A stretch of 64,000 bases of DNA from Rhizobium jaguaris (GTDB lineage Bacteria > Pseudomonadota > Alphaproteobacteria > Rhizobiales > Rhizobiaceae), in NCBI RefSeq assembly GCF_003627755.1, contig NZ_CP032694.1, positions 4,150,501 through 4,214,500 on the forward strand. Reading direction: 5' to 3'. Shown here in pieces: positions 18,734-27,871 of the stretch. A program made the translations under genes and the position numbers. Numbering within the stretch: position 1 is the stretch's first letter; each line of letters starts with the position of its first letter. Under the pieces are notes generated by a model. It ran no database searches, was not told the DNA's origin, and saw only the letters and a list, made by a program, of their open reading frames with translations.

Positions 18734-19093
18734 CGTCTTGATCCTTTTCGAGTTGATTATTTCACCAAGGACCTCGCCGGCACCAGAACGGCCGAGCTGA
18801 AACCCATCGCCTTCAACCTCAATGGGCATCCGCACCGTGTGAGGCGACAAATCCAACGTGAACTCGCAATTTTGCAGCGAGATTGCCCGGAACATACGGA
18901 TACGTAACTTCGCGGGCAGAAGCCGTTTGACGAGACCGAAATGAGTGGCGACCGCGCCAACCTTACGAAACCGTATTCTTGCGGCAAGGACGCTGTAGAG
19001 GCGCTGCGCTAGATCGCTTGCTCACCGGCGGAGAAACATTTTGCCGGTCCATCAATTTGGGCCTGCCGGCCCGCAGAAGCAAAGGAATCTTCC
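18734..19093. other. Divergent spacer between two small exported-protein genes
   Basis: About 360 bases with no convincing gene. It must hold both divergent promoters, but none is clear enough to place. Confidence 0.5.
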
Positions 19094-19354
19094 ATGAAAA
19101 AGATTATCGCCGTCACCACTCTCACCGTCATTGCAAGCCTCGGCCTCGTCGCATCCCAAGCACACGCCGCCGCCGCACCCTGCGAAGAGATGTTGAAGAA
19201 CATGCGCGCAGCCAAGACGACAGCCAAGCTCAGCGACGCCGACATGGCAAAGGTCAACGACCTCGAAGCCAAGGCCATCGAGCGCTGCAATGCCGACGAC
19301 GACACCCGCTCCGACAAGTTTCTGGCCGACGCCATGAAGATCATGGGCAAATAA
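19094..19354 (+). CDS. Small exported two-cysteine protein (paralogue A)
   Basis: The 86-residue product has a signal peptide (MKKIIAVTTLTVIASLGLVA, cleavage near AHA-AA) and a helical mature part with Cys30 and Cys65. It aligns with the protein at 33671-33955 over the mature region: shared pattern C-x2-M, S-x-A-D, A-I/L-x-R-C-x-A-D-D and a final A-x-K-I/L-x2-K. The equal 35-residue cysteine spacing suggests a conserved disulfide. Function unknown. It is 24 bases upstream of the COG4705 gene and close to a two-component system. Confidence 0.72.
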   Translation: MKKIIAVTTLTVIASLGLVASQAHAAAAPCEEMLKNMRAAKTTAKLSDADMAKVNDLEAKAIERCNADDDTRSDKFLADAMKIMGK

Positions 19355-19378
19355 GCCGCAAACACCTGGAGAAATCCG

Positions 19379-20182
19379 ATGACACATACTTACACGGCGA
19401 CGGTTCAACAGAACCGGGTTCCCGAGGTCACTATCGATTTCTGGCTGATCAAGCTGATGGCCGTAACCATGGGTGAGACGGCTGCCGATTATCTCGCTGT
19501 CAATCTCGGTCTCGGCCTGACTGTCACCTCTCTGCTGATGACCGCAGTGCTGATTGTCGCCCTGGTATTTCAGTTTGCACAAAAGCGCTACGTTCCGCCC
19601 TTCTATTGGGCAGCCGTCGTCCTCATCAGCATCGTCGGCACGCTCGTTTCCGACAATCTCGTCGACAATCTCGGGGTTGCACTTCAGACCACGGCCATCG
19701 CCTTCACGATCGCGCTCGCTGTGACCTTTGCGGTCTGGTTTGCGGTCGAGAGGACATTGTCGATCCATTCCATCTTCACGACGCGCCGGGAAGCCTTCTA
19801 CTGGCTGGCCATCCTGTTTACCTTCGCTCTCGGAACGGCGGTGGGCGATCTGGTGGCGGAAGTCTTCGCGCTTGGCTATCTCACCACCGGCATCCTCTTC
19901 GGAGGCATCATCGCCGCGATTGCGATTGCCTATTATGTCTTCAAGCTGGACGCCATCCTGGCCTTCTGGCTCGCTTATATCCTGACGCGGCCGCTCGGCG
20001 CCTCGTTCGGCGATCTGCTGTCGCAGCCGCAGGAATATGGCGGACTGGGCTTCGGCACGATCATTACCAGCCTGCTTTTCCTCGCCGTGATCGTTTGCCT
20101 GGTGATCTACATGACGATTGTTCAAAGACCTGCAGCTCAGGAGCCTATGGAGGCGGAACTCGGGGAGTCCCAGGAGACATGA
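19379..20182 (+). CDS. COG4705-type multi-repeat membrane protein
   Basis: The 267-residue protein has about seven to eight membrane helices and four similar motifs: GETAADYLA (Asp37), GTLVSDNLV (Asp92), GTAVGDLVA (Asp157) and GASFGDLLS (Asp212), with spacings of 55, 65 and 55 residues. This four-fold pattern is typical of the uncharacterised COG4705 family. It probably forms a channel- or transporter-like unit with membrane-embedded acids. GGAG lies before the ATG, and the gene is likely co-transcribed with the small exported-protein gene. Confidence 0.82.
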   Translation: MTHTYTATVQQNRVPEVTIDFWLIKLMAVTMGETAADYLAVNLGLGLTVTSLLMTAVLIVALVFQFAQKRYVPPFYWAAVVLISIVGTLVSDNLVDNLGVALQTTAIAFTIALAVTFAVWFAVERTLSIHSIFTTRREAFYWLAILFTFALGTAVGDLVAEVFALGYLTTGILFGGIIAAIAIAYYVFKLDAILAFWLAYILTRPLGASFGDLLSQPQEYGGLGFGTIITSLLFLAVIVCLVIYMTIVQRPAAQEPMEAELGESQET

Positions 20183-20324
20183 CCTCCTGCGCTTCAGGTT
20201 GGTGAAATGAGTTTGCAGTAATCGATATATTCGCACTCGCTTGACGCAATGGGGCGTCGGCGCGCGGCGGATGAGCTCCCTTCAACACGGCCGCCTCACT
20301 GCCGGAATAGGAACAGATCGTTTC

Positions 20325-21002
20325 ATGCGCATACTGCTCATAGAAGACGACATCAAAATCGGGGAATTCGTCTCACGCGGTCTGCGGGAAGCCGGACACA
20401 TATGCGACATACTGTCGGATGGGCAGGACGGACTTTTCCACGCCATCCGCGAGACCTATGACATCTTTATCATCGACCGAATGTTACCCGGTCTCGACGG
20501 CCTGTCGATCATGCGCTCGATGCGCGCCGCCGGCGTCAAGACGCCCGCGCTTTTTCTAACCGCGATCGCAGGCATCGACGACCGGGTTGAAGGTCTCGAG
20601 GCGGGCGCCGACGACTACCTCGTCAAGCCGTTTGCGTTCTCCGAACTTCTAGCGCGGGTCAACGCGCTCGCCCGGCGCCCGCCTGCCGTTTCCGAGAAAA
20701 CCATGCTGCAAGTCGCCGACCTGACGATGGACGTGATGAAACGCCGCGTCACCAGGGCCGGAGTCGAGATCGAGCTGCAGCCGCGGGAATTCACGCTTCT
20801 GGAGGTGCTCGCCCGCAACGAAGGCAGGGTTCTCACCCGAACGATGCTTCTCGAGCGCGTATGGGATTTCCATTTCGATCCGAAGACAAGCGTGGTCGAA
20901 ACGCACATCAGCAGGCTGCGCAGCAAGATCGATAAACCGTTCGACGTGCCGCTCCTTCATACGATCAGAAACACCGGTTATTCCTTGCATGCGCCGCGAT
21001 AA
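20325..21002 (+). CDS. OmpR-family response regulator
   Basis: The 225-residue regulator has a receiver domain (MRILLIEDD, phosphoacceptor Asp51 in FIIDRMLPGLDG, Lys in DDYLVKPFAFSELLARV) and a C-terminal winged helix (ELQPREFTLLEVLARNEGRV, VVETHISRLRSKID). The ATG at 20325 is the true receiver start; longer in-frame forms add unrelated residues. Its end overlaps the kinase gene by 14 bases. The nearby COG4705, small exported and MipA genes are candidate targets. Confidence 0.94.
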   Translation: MRILLIEDDIKIGEFVSRGLREAGHICDILSDGQDGLFHAIRETYDIFIIDRMLPGLDGLSIMRSMRAAGVKTPALFLTAIAGIDDRVEGLEAGADDYLVKPFAFSELLARVNALARRPPAVSEKTMLQVADLTMDVMKRRVTRAGVEIELQPREFTLLEVLARNEGRVLTRTMLLERVWDFHFDPKTSVVETHISRLRSKIDKPFDVPLLHTIRNTGYSLHAPR

Positions 21003-22350
21003 CATTCTGCGCAGCACATCATTTCGTCTGGCGCTGATCTTCTCGCTGATGTTCATCAGCGCGTTCATAGTGACGGGCTTGATCGTCTATCAGCTTGTCA
21101 AATGGGAGTTTCAGCAGCGTCAGGACCAGACCATCCAGGAGACCTTTGCCGTCATTGCCGCGGCCTACGGCGATCAGGACATCCAGGATCTGTTGGATAC
21201 AGTTGAGACCTATACCAGGGCAAGCGGCGACCGCCAGCGCGTATTTTTGCTCGTCGATCCCTCCGGAAAGGTTCTTGGCGGCAATATCCCCGACCTCAAA
21301 TTTCCGGATGGCTGGAGCGACGTCGATGGCGATGAGATGCAATTGACCGACGACGAGCAATACCGGATTTTTTCGGGCGCAGTTGACGGAAATCGCCTGA
21401 CAGTCGGCCTCAGTCAGAGGGAAACCAAAAACATTGAAGCGATCATGCTGCAAAGCTTTGGTTGGGCCTCCATCATCGTGCTGCTGCTTGCAATTTGCGG
21501 CGGCGGATTGATTACCCTGCGTGTGCAAAGGCGTTTTGGTGCCGTTCGTGGCACGATGGAACATGTAGCGCGTGGAAACCTGGATGCGCGCGTCCCAATC
21601 GTCGGACGCGGCGATGACGTCGATTTGCTGTCCCATGACATCAATGACGCCCTTGCCCGCCTCGCGGCGACCGTCGATGGAATGCGGCAAGTCAGCACCG
21701 ATATAGCCCATGATCTGAAATCCCCGCTCAACCGCCTCAAGATGACAATCGACGAAGCACTCGCGAAACAGGAAACCGGCCTGACGGTCATTCAGGAACT
21801 CGAGGCGGCAAGTTCGGAAGCCGACCGCATCAACGAAACTTTCGAGGCTTTGTTACGGATCGCGCAGATCGAAGCGGGAGCCCGCAAGTCCAGATTCGGC
21901 AAGGTCGACCTCGGCGATATGCTGCAGTCCCTTGACGACATCTATTCCAGCGTCGCTGAGGACAATGGCCAACGGCTCAAAACCAGCCTTGGCAAGCCCA
22001 ACCAGGTCATTTTGGGAGATCGGGAGCTCCTGACGCAAATGTATGCCAACCTCATCGAGAACGCCATTTGCCATTGTCCGGCCGGAACCGATATCGTCGT
22101 CCGGAGTGCAGCAGATGCCGAGACGATAACGACGAGTGTCGAAGACAACGGCCCCGGCATTCCCGAGCAGGAACACGACAGCGTCTTCCGCCGTCTCTAC
22201 CGGCTGGAAAAAAGCCGCACATCCCCAGGCAGCGGACTCGGACTCAGCCTGGTAAAGGCTATCGCCGACCTCCATGGCGCTGGGATACTGGTGGAAAACT
22301 CCCAGCCTGGTTTGCGGATAAAGGTCGTCTTTCCAAGGATCGGTCAATGA
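20989..22350 (+). CDS. Sensor histidine kinase
   Basis: The 453-residue kinase has two membrane helices (about 13-36 and 158-178) around a periplasmic domain of about 120 residues, a HAMP segment, the H-box STDIAHDLKSPLNRL (His241, with K-S in place of the usual R-T), N-box YANLIENAICHCP, and G-boxes EDNGPGIPEQ and GSGLGLSLVKAIADLHG. All catalytic boxes are intact. It partners the overlapping response regulator. The signal it senses is unknown. Confidence 0.93.
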   Translation: MRRDNILRSTSFRLALIFSLMFISAFIVTGLIVYQLVKWEFQQRQDQTIQETFAVIAAAYGDQDIQDLLDTVETYTRASGDRQRVFLLVDPSGKVLGGNIPDLKFPDGWSDVDGDEMQLTDDEQYRIFSGAVDGNRLTVGLSQRETKNIEAIMLQSFGWASIIVLLLAICGGGLITLRVQRRFGAVRGTMEHVARGNLDARVPIVGRGDDVDLLSHDINDALARLAATVDGMRQVSTDIAHDLKSPLNRLKMTIDEALAKQETGLTVIQELEAASSEADRINETFEALLRIAQIEAGARKSRFGKVDLGDMLQSLDDIYSSVAEDNGQRLKTSLGKPNQVILGDRELLTQMYANLIENAICHCPAGTDIVVRSAADAETITTSVEDNGPGIPEQEHDSVFRRLYRLEKSRTSPGSGLGLSLVKAIADLHGAGILVENSQPGLRIKVVFPRIGQ

Positions 22351-22498
22351 AGCTTCAAAGGCGCTACACCGTGTCTTCCGCGAAACACCTGCCGAGTACA
22401 GTGATAGCCTCTCAAGTTTTTTCTGTTTTTAAAACCGCAGGACGTGTTAGTAATGCCGCGGGGGCGATCTGCCTGTGAATCAGTGTCGGCGATCAGGG

Positions 22499-23356
22499 AT
22501 GGGTATTGGCATAGTGTTCGGCGTCAAAACATCTTTCTTCACCAGGTTTCTGGTGCTTGCGGGGGCGGTTCTGCCTGCAACATCTGCGATCATCGCGGTT
22601 CCGGCATTGGCGGCGGATGCGGCGAAACCTGCTTCAACGACCTGGGTCGTTACGCTTGGCGGCACGGTGGAATACGGGCCTTCCTACGAGGGATCGAAGC
22701 ATCTCTCCTTCAGCGGCATGCCATCTTTCGACGTTTATCGCCTCGGCGAAACTCCGGAGAATAGCGCCCCGGACGATAGCATCGACTATACCCTGTTCGA
22801 GTCCGGCGGTTTCGAAGCCGGCCCGGTCGTCGGCCTGAGGGGCGGGCGCTCGGCATTCGACGACTCCAATCTGAATGGCCTGCACAGGGTTCATTGGAAT
22901 TTCGATGCGGGCGCGTTTGGACAATATTGGCTGATGGAAAATCAATTGCGGCTGCGGGCGGAGGTGCGCCAAGCGCTGTGGGGTGGCGATGGTCTTCTCG
23001 CCGACATATCGCTCGATTGGTTCCAGCCCGTCGGAGACAGATGGCTCCTGTCTGCCGGGCCGCGCATCGAGCTGGCAAACTCCACCTACATGAGCAACAA
23101 TTTCGGGATATCCGCGAGCGAGTCGGCGAAGAACGGCCATCTCGCCGCCTTTGACGCCAGTGGCGGCCTGAAATCCGTCGGCTTCGCGGTGGCCGCAACC
23201 TATACCATCTCGCCGGCCTGGAGCGTGCAGCTCTACGACAAGTACAGCCGTCTGGTGAGCGACGCCGCCGACAGCCCGATCACTTCGCAGATCGGCTCAC
23301 CCAACCAGAACATCATTGGCCTTACCCTCACCAGAAAGTTCAACATCCGGTTTTGA
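22499..23356 (+). CDS. MipA/OmpV-family outer-membrane protein
   Basis: The 285-residue product has a long N-terminal signal (to about PALAADA) and a beta-barrel pattern with alternating residues, starting VVTLGGTVEYGPSYEGSK, which is the MipA/OmpV opening, and ending in the aromatic LTRKFNIRF typical of outer-membrane barrels. The start is uncertain: ATG 22499 is used, but GTG at 22475 or 22514 is possible. Its last 60 bases overlap the convergent cfa-like gene. Members are often under two-component control, which fits the upstream kinase. Confidence 0.82.
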   Translation: MGIGIVFGVKTSFFTRFLVLAGAVLPATSAIIAVPALAADAAKPASTTWVVTLGGTVEYGPSYEGSKHLSFSGMPSFDVYRLGETPENSAPDDSIDYTLFESGGFEAGPVVGLRGGRSAFDDSNLNGLHRVHWNFDAGAFGQYWLMENQLRLRAEVRQALWGGDGLLADISLDWFQPVGDRWLLSAGPRIELANSTYMSNNFGISASESAKNGHLAAFDASGGLKSVGFAVAATYTISPAWSVQLYDKYSRLVSDAADSPITSQIGSPNQNIIGLTLTRKFNIRF

Positions 23357-24637
23357 AGCTCGGCGGGCTTCGTTCCGAGCGATGTAATCTCGGGTAACCG
23401 GGACGACGTCGTTGCGCTTGCTCATCTGGATTTGGAAGACAACGAGGTCTTCGTAGCGGAACGCAGCCTCCGCAGTCGAAAGATAATATTCCCACATGCG
23501 GCAGAAGCGTTCGTCATAGAGCTTCGCCACCTCCGCCCAGCGTGCCATGAAACGCTCGCGCCAGTTGGCGAGCGTCCAGGCATAGTGCAGCCGCAGCACC
23601 TCGACATCGGTAACCGACAATCCCGCAGCCTCGATTTCCGGAACGATCTCCGAAAGTGCCGGAATATAGCCTCCTGGGAAGATGTATTTGTCGAGCCAGG
23701 GGGTGGTGAAGCCTGGCGTCGCCGCACAGCCGATGGTGTGCAGCACCATGATGCCGTCATCCTCCAGCAACTCGGCGCATTTGCGGAAGAAGGTTCGATA
23801 GGATGCCAGGCCGACATGCTCGAACATGCCGACAGAGACGATCCTGTCGAAATGACCCGTCAGGCTGCGGTAATCCCTGAGCGCAAACTGAACCTCCCCC
23901 TTCGATCGGTCGATGTTGGCCGGCACCCGTTTCGACGCATACTCGTGCTGTTCTTCCGACAGGGTGACGCCGAGCACATAGCCGCCCGGTGCCTGCTCGG
24001 CCAGATGCAGCGCAAGGCCACCCCAGCCGCAGCCGATGTCGAGAATGCTGTGGTCCGGTTCGATCAACAGCTTGGCCGCAAGGTGCCTTTTCTTGGCCAG
24101 CTGCGCCTCTTCGAGGGACTGATCGGGATGCTCGAAATAGGCGCAGGAATATTGCCGGTCCGCGTCCAGAAAAAGTTCGTAGAGCCGGCCGTCGAGATCG
24201 TAGTGATGCGCGACGTTGGTCTTCGAGCGCCCCGGCAGATTGCGGTGACGGAAAGTCCGCAGCCGGGTGCGAATATGGTCGATCACGCGGGCAATGAGCG
24301 GATGCGTGCTGTTCTGCGCCTCCCGCAGCATCATCGCGACGAAATCGTAGAGCGAGCCCTGCTCGACAAGGAAACGGTCATCCATGTAGAGTTCGCCGAG
24401 CCTCAGATCGGCGTCGACCAGAAAGGCCCATTGCGCGCGCGTATCGGTAAAGCGGACATGAACCGGCTGGCCGCTGCCATCGCCGAATGTCAGAACGCGA
24501 CCACTTGCAGTCGTCACTGTCAGCGCCCCCCGCGTCACGATATGCGAGAGCGCACGCTTCAGGCTCCAGTCCGCAATGCCGGACGTGGCGGCAGCGCCCT
24601 TGTTTTGGCGACGATCTTCAGCTTGCAATCGGGACAT
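23297..24637 (-). CDS. Cyclopropane-fatty-acyl-phospholipid synthase-like methyltransferase
   Basis: The 446-residue enzyme has an N-terminal lipid-binding domain and a SAM-dependent core with LDIGCGWGGLALHLAE (about residues 199-214), GVTLSEEQHEYA, VSVGMFEHVG and the terminal CFA region FRMWEYYLSTAEAAFRYEDL-like, here CRMWEYYLSTAEAAFR. CFA synthases methylate the double bond of unsaturated acyl chains in membrane lipids. It is the last gene of the nine-gene operon, in which a desaturase could supply the double bond. Its ATG overlaps the previous TAA (TAATG). The last 20 codons lie inside the convergent MipA gene. Confidence 0.9.
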   Translation of the reverse strand: MSRLQAEDRRQNKGAAATSGIADWSLKRALSHIVTRGALTVTTASGRVLTFGDGSGQPVHVRFTDTRAQWAFLVDADLRLGELYMDDRFLVEQGSLYDFVAMMLREAQNSTHPLIARVIDHIRTRLRTFRHRNLPGRSKTNVAHHYDLDGRLYELFLDADRQYSCAYFEHPDQSLEEAQLAKKRHLAAKLLIEPDHSILDIGCGWGGLALHLAEQAPGGYVLGVTLSEEQHEYASKRVPANIDRSKGEVQFALRDYRSLTGHFDRIVSVGMFEHVGLASYRTFFRKCAELLEDDGIMVLHTIGCAATPGFTTPWLDKYIFPGGYIPALSEIVPEIEAAGLSVTDVEVLRLHYAWTLANWRERFMARWAEVAKLYDERFCRMWEYYLSTAEAAFRYEDLVVFQIQMSKRNDVVPVTRDYIARNEARRASKPDVELSGEGKANDVLVG

Positions 24638-25065
24638 TACCTATCCTTACCTGTGTCGACGCGTAGCGAATTGTGCTTCGTGTCCCAGCCATCCTGGCGT
24701 GATGCTTCACCGGCAGCGCTTGCGATCAGCCAGACGCCGGTCAGGATCAGCCCGCTTCCGACCACCTGCAGGCCGACGATCGGTTCGCCGAAGACGAACC
24801 AGCCGGTGGCGATGATCAACACATAGCTGATGCCGGAAAGGGGAAAGGCCCGGCTCAGGTCAAGTTCGGCGAGCACGTTCATCCATATGAAGAAGCAAGC
24901 GATTTCGGCGGCGATCGCCGCCAGAATCCAGTGCGATGCGAGCGCCTGCCAAAGCCAGTCCGCGCCGGCCGCGCCGTCCAATTGAGCGGCCCCGTGCTTG
25001 ATGAAGAATTGGTACAGCGTGTTCAACACCGGCACGGCCAGCCACGATAAGCGCATGGACATCAT
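24637..25065 (-). CDS. SMR/DMT-type small membrane protein 2
   Basis: The 142-residue protein has four hydrophobic helices, the EmrE/ArnE-like size class of the drug/metabolite superfamily, including AEIACFFIWMNVLAELDLSRAFPLSGISYVLI. The conserved SRAFPLSGISYV segment matches the SIAFPLMALSYV segment of the second small membrane protein at 27868-28221. Two such proteins in one operon resemble heterodimeric carriers such as ArnE/ArnF, which flip a lipid-linked amino sugar. Start and stop both overlap neighbours in TAATG arrangements. Confidence 0.8.
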   Translation of the reverse strand: MMSMRLSWLAVPVLNTLYQFFIKHGAAQLDGAAGADWLWQALASHWILAAIAAEIACFFIWMNVLAELDLSRAFPLSGISYVLIIATGWFVFGEPIVGLQVVGSGLILTGVWLIASAAGEASRQDGWDTKHNSLRVDTGKDR

Positions 25066-26210
25066 TAGCCCGCCTCGTCTGCCGAAAACAGCGGCGAAGC
25101 CAACCGCAGTATTTTCTGGAGGATGGAATTGCGATGGCGGAAGAACATGGCGTTGGCGGTCAGCTTGCTGCCAAGCCGTACCTTGTTCTCATAATAGGCC
25201 TGGCCGCTCTGGTAACGGCCTATGCCGTGTTCCAGGCAATAGCGCAGATTGGTGAACCAGCTAAGGAAATAGAGATTGTATGGCCGCCCCTCTTCGCCAT
25301 CCATGCAGAAGAATTTGTCGACGGCGACACGTCCGTCATGGACGATCAAATTGGCGGCGAGCAGCCTGTCCTCGACGAAATAGAAGGCGCAGTACGAGCG
25401 GCCGCGCATGCGGGCGAGGATTCCCTCGAAGTATTCGGCCGTGAGCTCCTCGAACTGCCATTCGCTGCGATTGCGGGTATCGTGGTAGAGCCTCATGACC
25501 TCGGGCAGGAAATCGCCAAAATCCGTGCGGATCTCGACCCTGACCTCGGCAAAGGATTTCAACTTGCGGCGCATGTCCTTGCGCGTGCCGGAGGAGAGCC
25601 TGGCGAGATATTCGTCGATCGTCTTGAAATCGATATCGAGCCAGGCGGTTGGCAAGCCGCCGATCATGGCGTAACGGCGAGCCGAGAGCGGGCCATCGAG
25701 CGCTGGTGCAACCGGCTGAGGAATGTCCTTGAGGCCCATCAGCGCGCAATCTTCCGTTACCGCAAGCTGTTCGAAGAACGCCAGCAGCTCGGCAAACAGC
25801 ACTTCGCGACGCTCCGGCGAAACATCAGGATGAAAACCGACCGCGCCCGTTTCCGTGCAGGGCGAACCGAGACAGGCAAGGCGTAGCGTCAGGAAGCCTG
25901 GGAAGCGTTGCCGCACGCGACGCACCGCCCTGCGCAGCGCGCCTTCTTCCAGCGTCGTATCCAGGGCGTAAGGGCAGAGGAACGCCGGCATGGCGGCGCT
26001 GACCCGTCCGTCTTCAACGACCGTGATGTAACGCCATTCAAAGCCTTCGATGCCGGCCTCCTCGATGGCCAGCAAGCAATCATAGTCCTCGACCTCATCC
26101 TGAAAGCACGCATTCCAGGCATCGCGTCCAATGGCGCGGATGCTGAAATGCACCTCGGCAACCGGATCGCGGGCTGGCGCCGGCGAAGGACTAGGCGACA
26201 GCTGCAGCAT
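25065..26210 (-). CDS. GNAT/BioF2-like N-acyltransferase
   Basis: The 381-residue protein has the Acetyltransf_6 (BioF2/FemAB-like) double-GNAT layout: an N-terminal half with WNACFQDEVEDYDCLLAIEEAG, and a C-terminal half with SSGTRKDMRRKLKSFAEVRVEIRT, the acceptor segment YHDTRNRSEWQFEELTAEYF and VEDRLLAANLIVHDGRVAVDKFFCMD, ending YQSGQAYYENKVRLGSKLTANAMFF. These enzymes transfer acyl or aminoacyl groups to amines. The ATG at 26210 follows GAGG and overlaps the upstream hydrolase by 20 bases. In this operon it could couple a fatty acyl group to an amine; this is inference. Confidence 0.78.
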   Translation of the reverse strand: MLQLSPSPSPAPARDPVAEVHFSIRAIGRDAWNACFQDEVEDYDCLLAIEEAGIEGFEWRYITVVEDGRVSAAMPAFLCPYALDTTLEEGALRRAVRRVRQRFPGFLTLRLACLGSPCTETGAVGFHPDVSPERREVLFAELLAFFEQLAVTEDCALMGLKDIPQPVAPALDGPLSARRYAMIGGLPTAWLDIDFKTIDEYLARLSSGTRKDMRRKLKSFAEVRVEIRTDFGDFLPEVMRLYHDTRNRSEWQFEELTAEYFEGILARMRGRSYCAFYFVEDRLLAANLIVHDGRVAVDKFFCMDGEEGRPYNLYFLSWFTNLRYCLEHGIGRYQSGQAYYENKVRLGSKLTANAMFFRHRNSILQKILRLASPLFSADEAG

Positions 26211-27009
26211 GGCTCGCCTCGAAGAAATCCGCGGTGAAATTCGCGACCTGCCGATGCTGACGGTCGACATGGATCATGTGATAACTGTCCTTGATCCATC
26301 TGAGCTCGTGCGGGGCACCGATGTGGTCGGAAATGTAGCGTGCATGCCTGGGGTGGCTAAGATCGTCGTCCTCGGCGTGCAGGATCAGCGTGGGCGTCCT
26401 CATCTGCGGCAACCTATTCCTGAGGGTCTTGCCCAGCCGATGCATCTCGACGAGCCCTCTGCCGGGGAATTTCTCTAGAACGCCCTCCCCGCCCATGGCC
26501 TCTACCAGCCGGCGCAGCCGCTCATCCTTGATCCCGAGGGATGCCGTCTCTCGAAAATTGAGACGGTCGATTAAAGGAATGCGGCAAAGCCAGCCGATCT
26601 GCGACGACAGCAGCGGATAGTAGAAGGGGACGTCCCAGCCGTCATAATGAAAGCAGGGGGAATAGATGGCCACGGCACGGATCGTCTCCGGGCGCCTTTC
26701 GGCCGCCAGCATGGAAAGCTTGCCGCCGACGCAGATACCGGCTGCAAAGACCTGCTGCGTCCGCGCCGCAAGGAAATCCGAAGCCCGCTCGACGCTCTCC
26801 AGCCAGTCCTCCCACCGCGACCGCCGGAGGGTCCTGGCGTCGACCCCATGGCCGGCCAGCAACGGTGCATAGACGCTGTAGCCCTTGCGATGGAGATTAC
26901 GGGCGACCAGCTTCATCTCGGCCGGAGCCCCGGTCAGCCCATGGATCAACAGGACGCCTTTTCCGTTTGAGCCTTCCCAAAAGAAGCTCAACCCATCATC
27001 TAGCTTCAT
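26191..27009 (-). CDS. Alpha/beta hydrolase with cysteine nucleophile
   Basis: The 272-residue protein has the alpha/beta-hydrolase layout of carboxylesterase/thioesterase-like enzymes: oxyanion strand VLLIHGLTGAPAEM, nucleophile elbow AAGICVGGKLS (Cys93 where serine is usual), acid in LILHAEDDDLSHP and histidine in KDSYHMIHVD. The GxCxGG elbow resembles dienelactone hydrolase. It may act as a thioesterase or acyltransferase on acyl thioesters or lipids in the operon's pathway. The start at 27009 overlaps the desaturase end by 14 bases. Confidence 0.82.
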   Translation of the reverse strand: MKLDDGLSFFWEGSNGKGVLLIHGLTGAPAEMKLVARNLHRKGYSVYAPLLAGHGVDARTLRRSRWEDWLESVERASDFLAARTQQVFAAGICVGGKLSMLAAERRPETIRAVAIYSPCFHYDGWDVPFYYPLLSSQIGWLCRIPLIDRLNFRETASLGIKDERLRRLVEAMGGEGVLEKFPGRGLVEMHRLGKTLRNRLPQMRTPTLILHAEDDDLSHPRHARYISDHIGAPHELRWIKDSYHMIHVDRQHRQVANFTADFFEASHAAAVA

Positions 27010-27871
27010 GAGACAGCTCCGCCTGCCGGTTTTCCTTGGCCATGAAGCCAAGCGCGTGGCAGGTGCTGATGACGTGCGTGCCGCCCTTTTCCTGCTCTTC
27101 CTTGATCTGTTCGTGCAGCGTGTGCAGCTTCGTCCAGTGAGTCCGTGGCCGATAGTGATGCTCGGCATGATAGCCGTTGCCGAACCACAGCCAGTTGTAG
27201 AATGACTTGTAGCTGCTGACGCCCCAGGCGATCGGCTCCTCCGGGTCGCCATTCAGATGTTCGTAATAGCCGTTGAGCGACGACAAGCAGTTGCCGAAAT
27301 AGTAGAAGGGCACGAAGAACAGCACGGCCTTCCAGTCGTAGATCAGCGCGATCGCGGCAAGCCCCAGGAAGAAGAAGAGTTCGAACCGGCCCCATTTCGC
27401 GTCGAATGGGCGGTTACGGGCAATGGCCTTGTGAATGTCGCCAAGGCTGTCGCGAAAGAAGCTCAGAAGCGTATAGGACCATACATTCTCCGGCTCGCCG
27501 TTGCGGCCGTGGCGATAGATCGACAGCAGATCGATCGTATCGCCCTTTTCGTCCGGCCGGTCGCTGTTGCCGGAATGATGGCGCATATGCACCCAATGAT
27601 AGTAGGTCTGCGAAAAACCGATCGCGACCGATTCCAGCAGGCTGAACGCATAATTCATCCAGCGCGGCTTGAAATAGGGCGTATGGATGAAATTATGGGA
27701 TATGCTGTTGATGTTCCACGAGATCGATACGGCGTACAGGCAGCCGAGGACAGCGGAAAGCCACAATGGCCGGCTCTCGAAACCCACGATCAGATAGACG
27801 TCGAAAACGAGATGTGCGACAGCGGCCAGAACCGGTGCCACATCCCATCTGGTATGAGCAAAGATTTTCAT
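26996..27871 (-). CDS. Membrane fatty-acid desaturase
   Basis: The 291-residue protein has membrane helices and the three histidine clusters of the integral-membrane desaturase family: HNFIH (His59-His63), HWVHMRHH (His92-His99) and HAEHH (His235-His239), plus His205 in YYEHLN. These bind a di-iron centre that introduces a double bond, or occasionally a hydroxyl group, into lipid acyl chains. It starts inside the stop of the small membrane-protein gene (ATGA, 27868-27871) and sits five genes before a Cfa-type methyltransferase that would act on such double bonds. Confidence 0.88.
   Translation of the reverse strand: MKIFAHTRWDVAPVLAAVAHLVFDVYLIVGFESRPLWLSAVLGCLYAVSISWNINSISHNFIHTPYFKPRWMNYAFSLLESVAIGFSQTYYHWVHMRHHSGNSDRPDEKGDTIDLLSIYRHGRNGEPENVWSYTLLSFFRDSLGDIHKAIARNRPFDAKWGRFELFFFLGLAAIALIYDWKAVLFFVPFYYFGNCLSSLNGYYEHLNGDPEEPIAWGVSSYKSFYNWLWFGNGYHAEHHYRPRTHWTKLHTLHEQIKEEQEKGGTHVISTCHALGFMAKENRQAELSHEAR

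Noticed and set aside
23432..24826. 464-codon open frame antisense to the Cfa-like gene
   Set aside because: Shadow of a GC-rich gene; the sense frame has complete SAM and CFA motifs.
26191..27252. 81-residue N-terminal extension of the hydrolase
   Set aside because: The extension runs through the desaturase gene in another frame and is Arg/Ser-rich; the ATG at 27009 starts the hydrolase fold directly.
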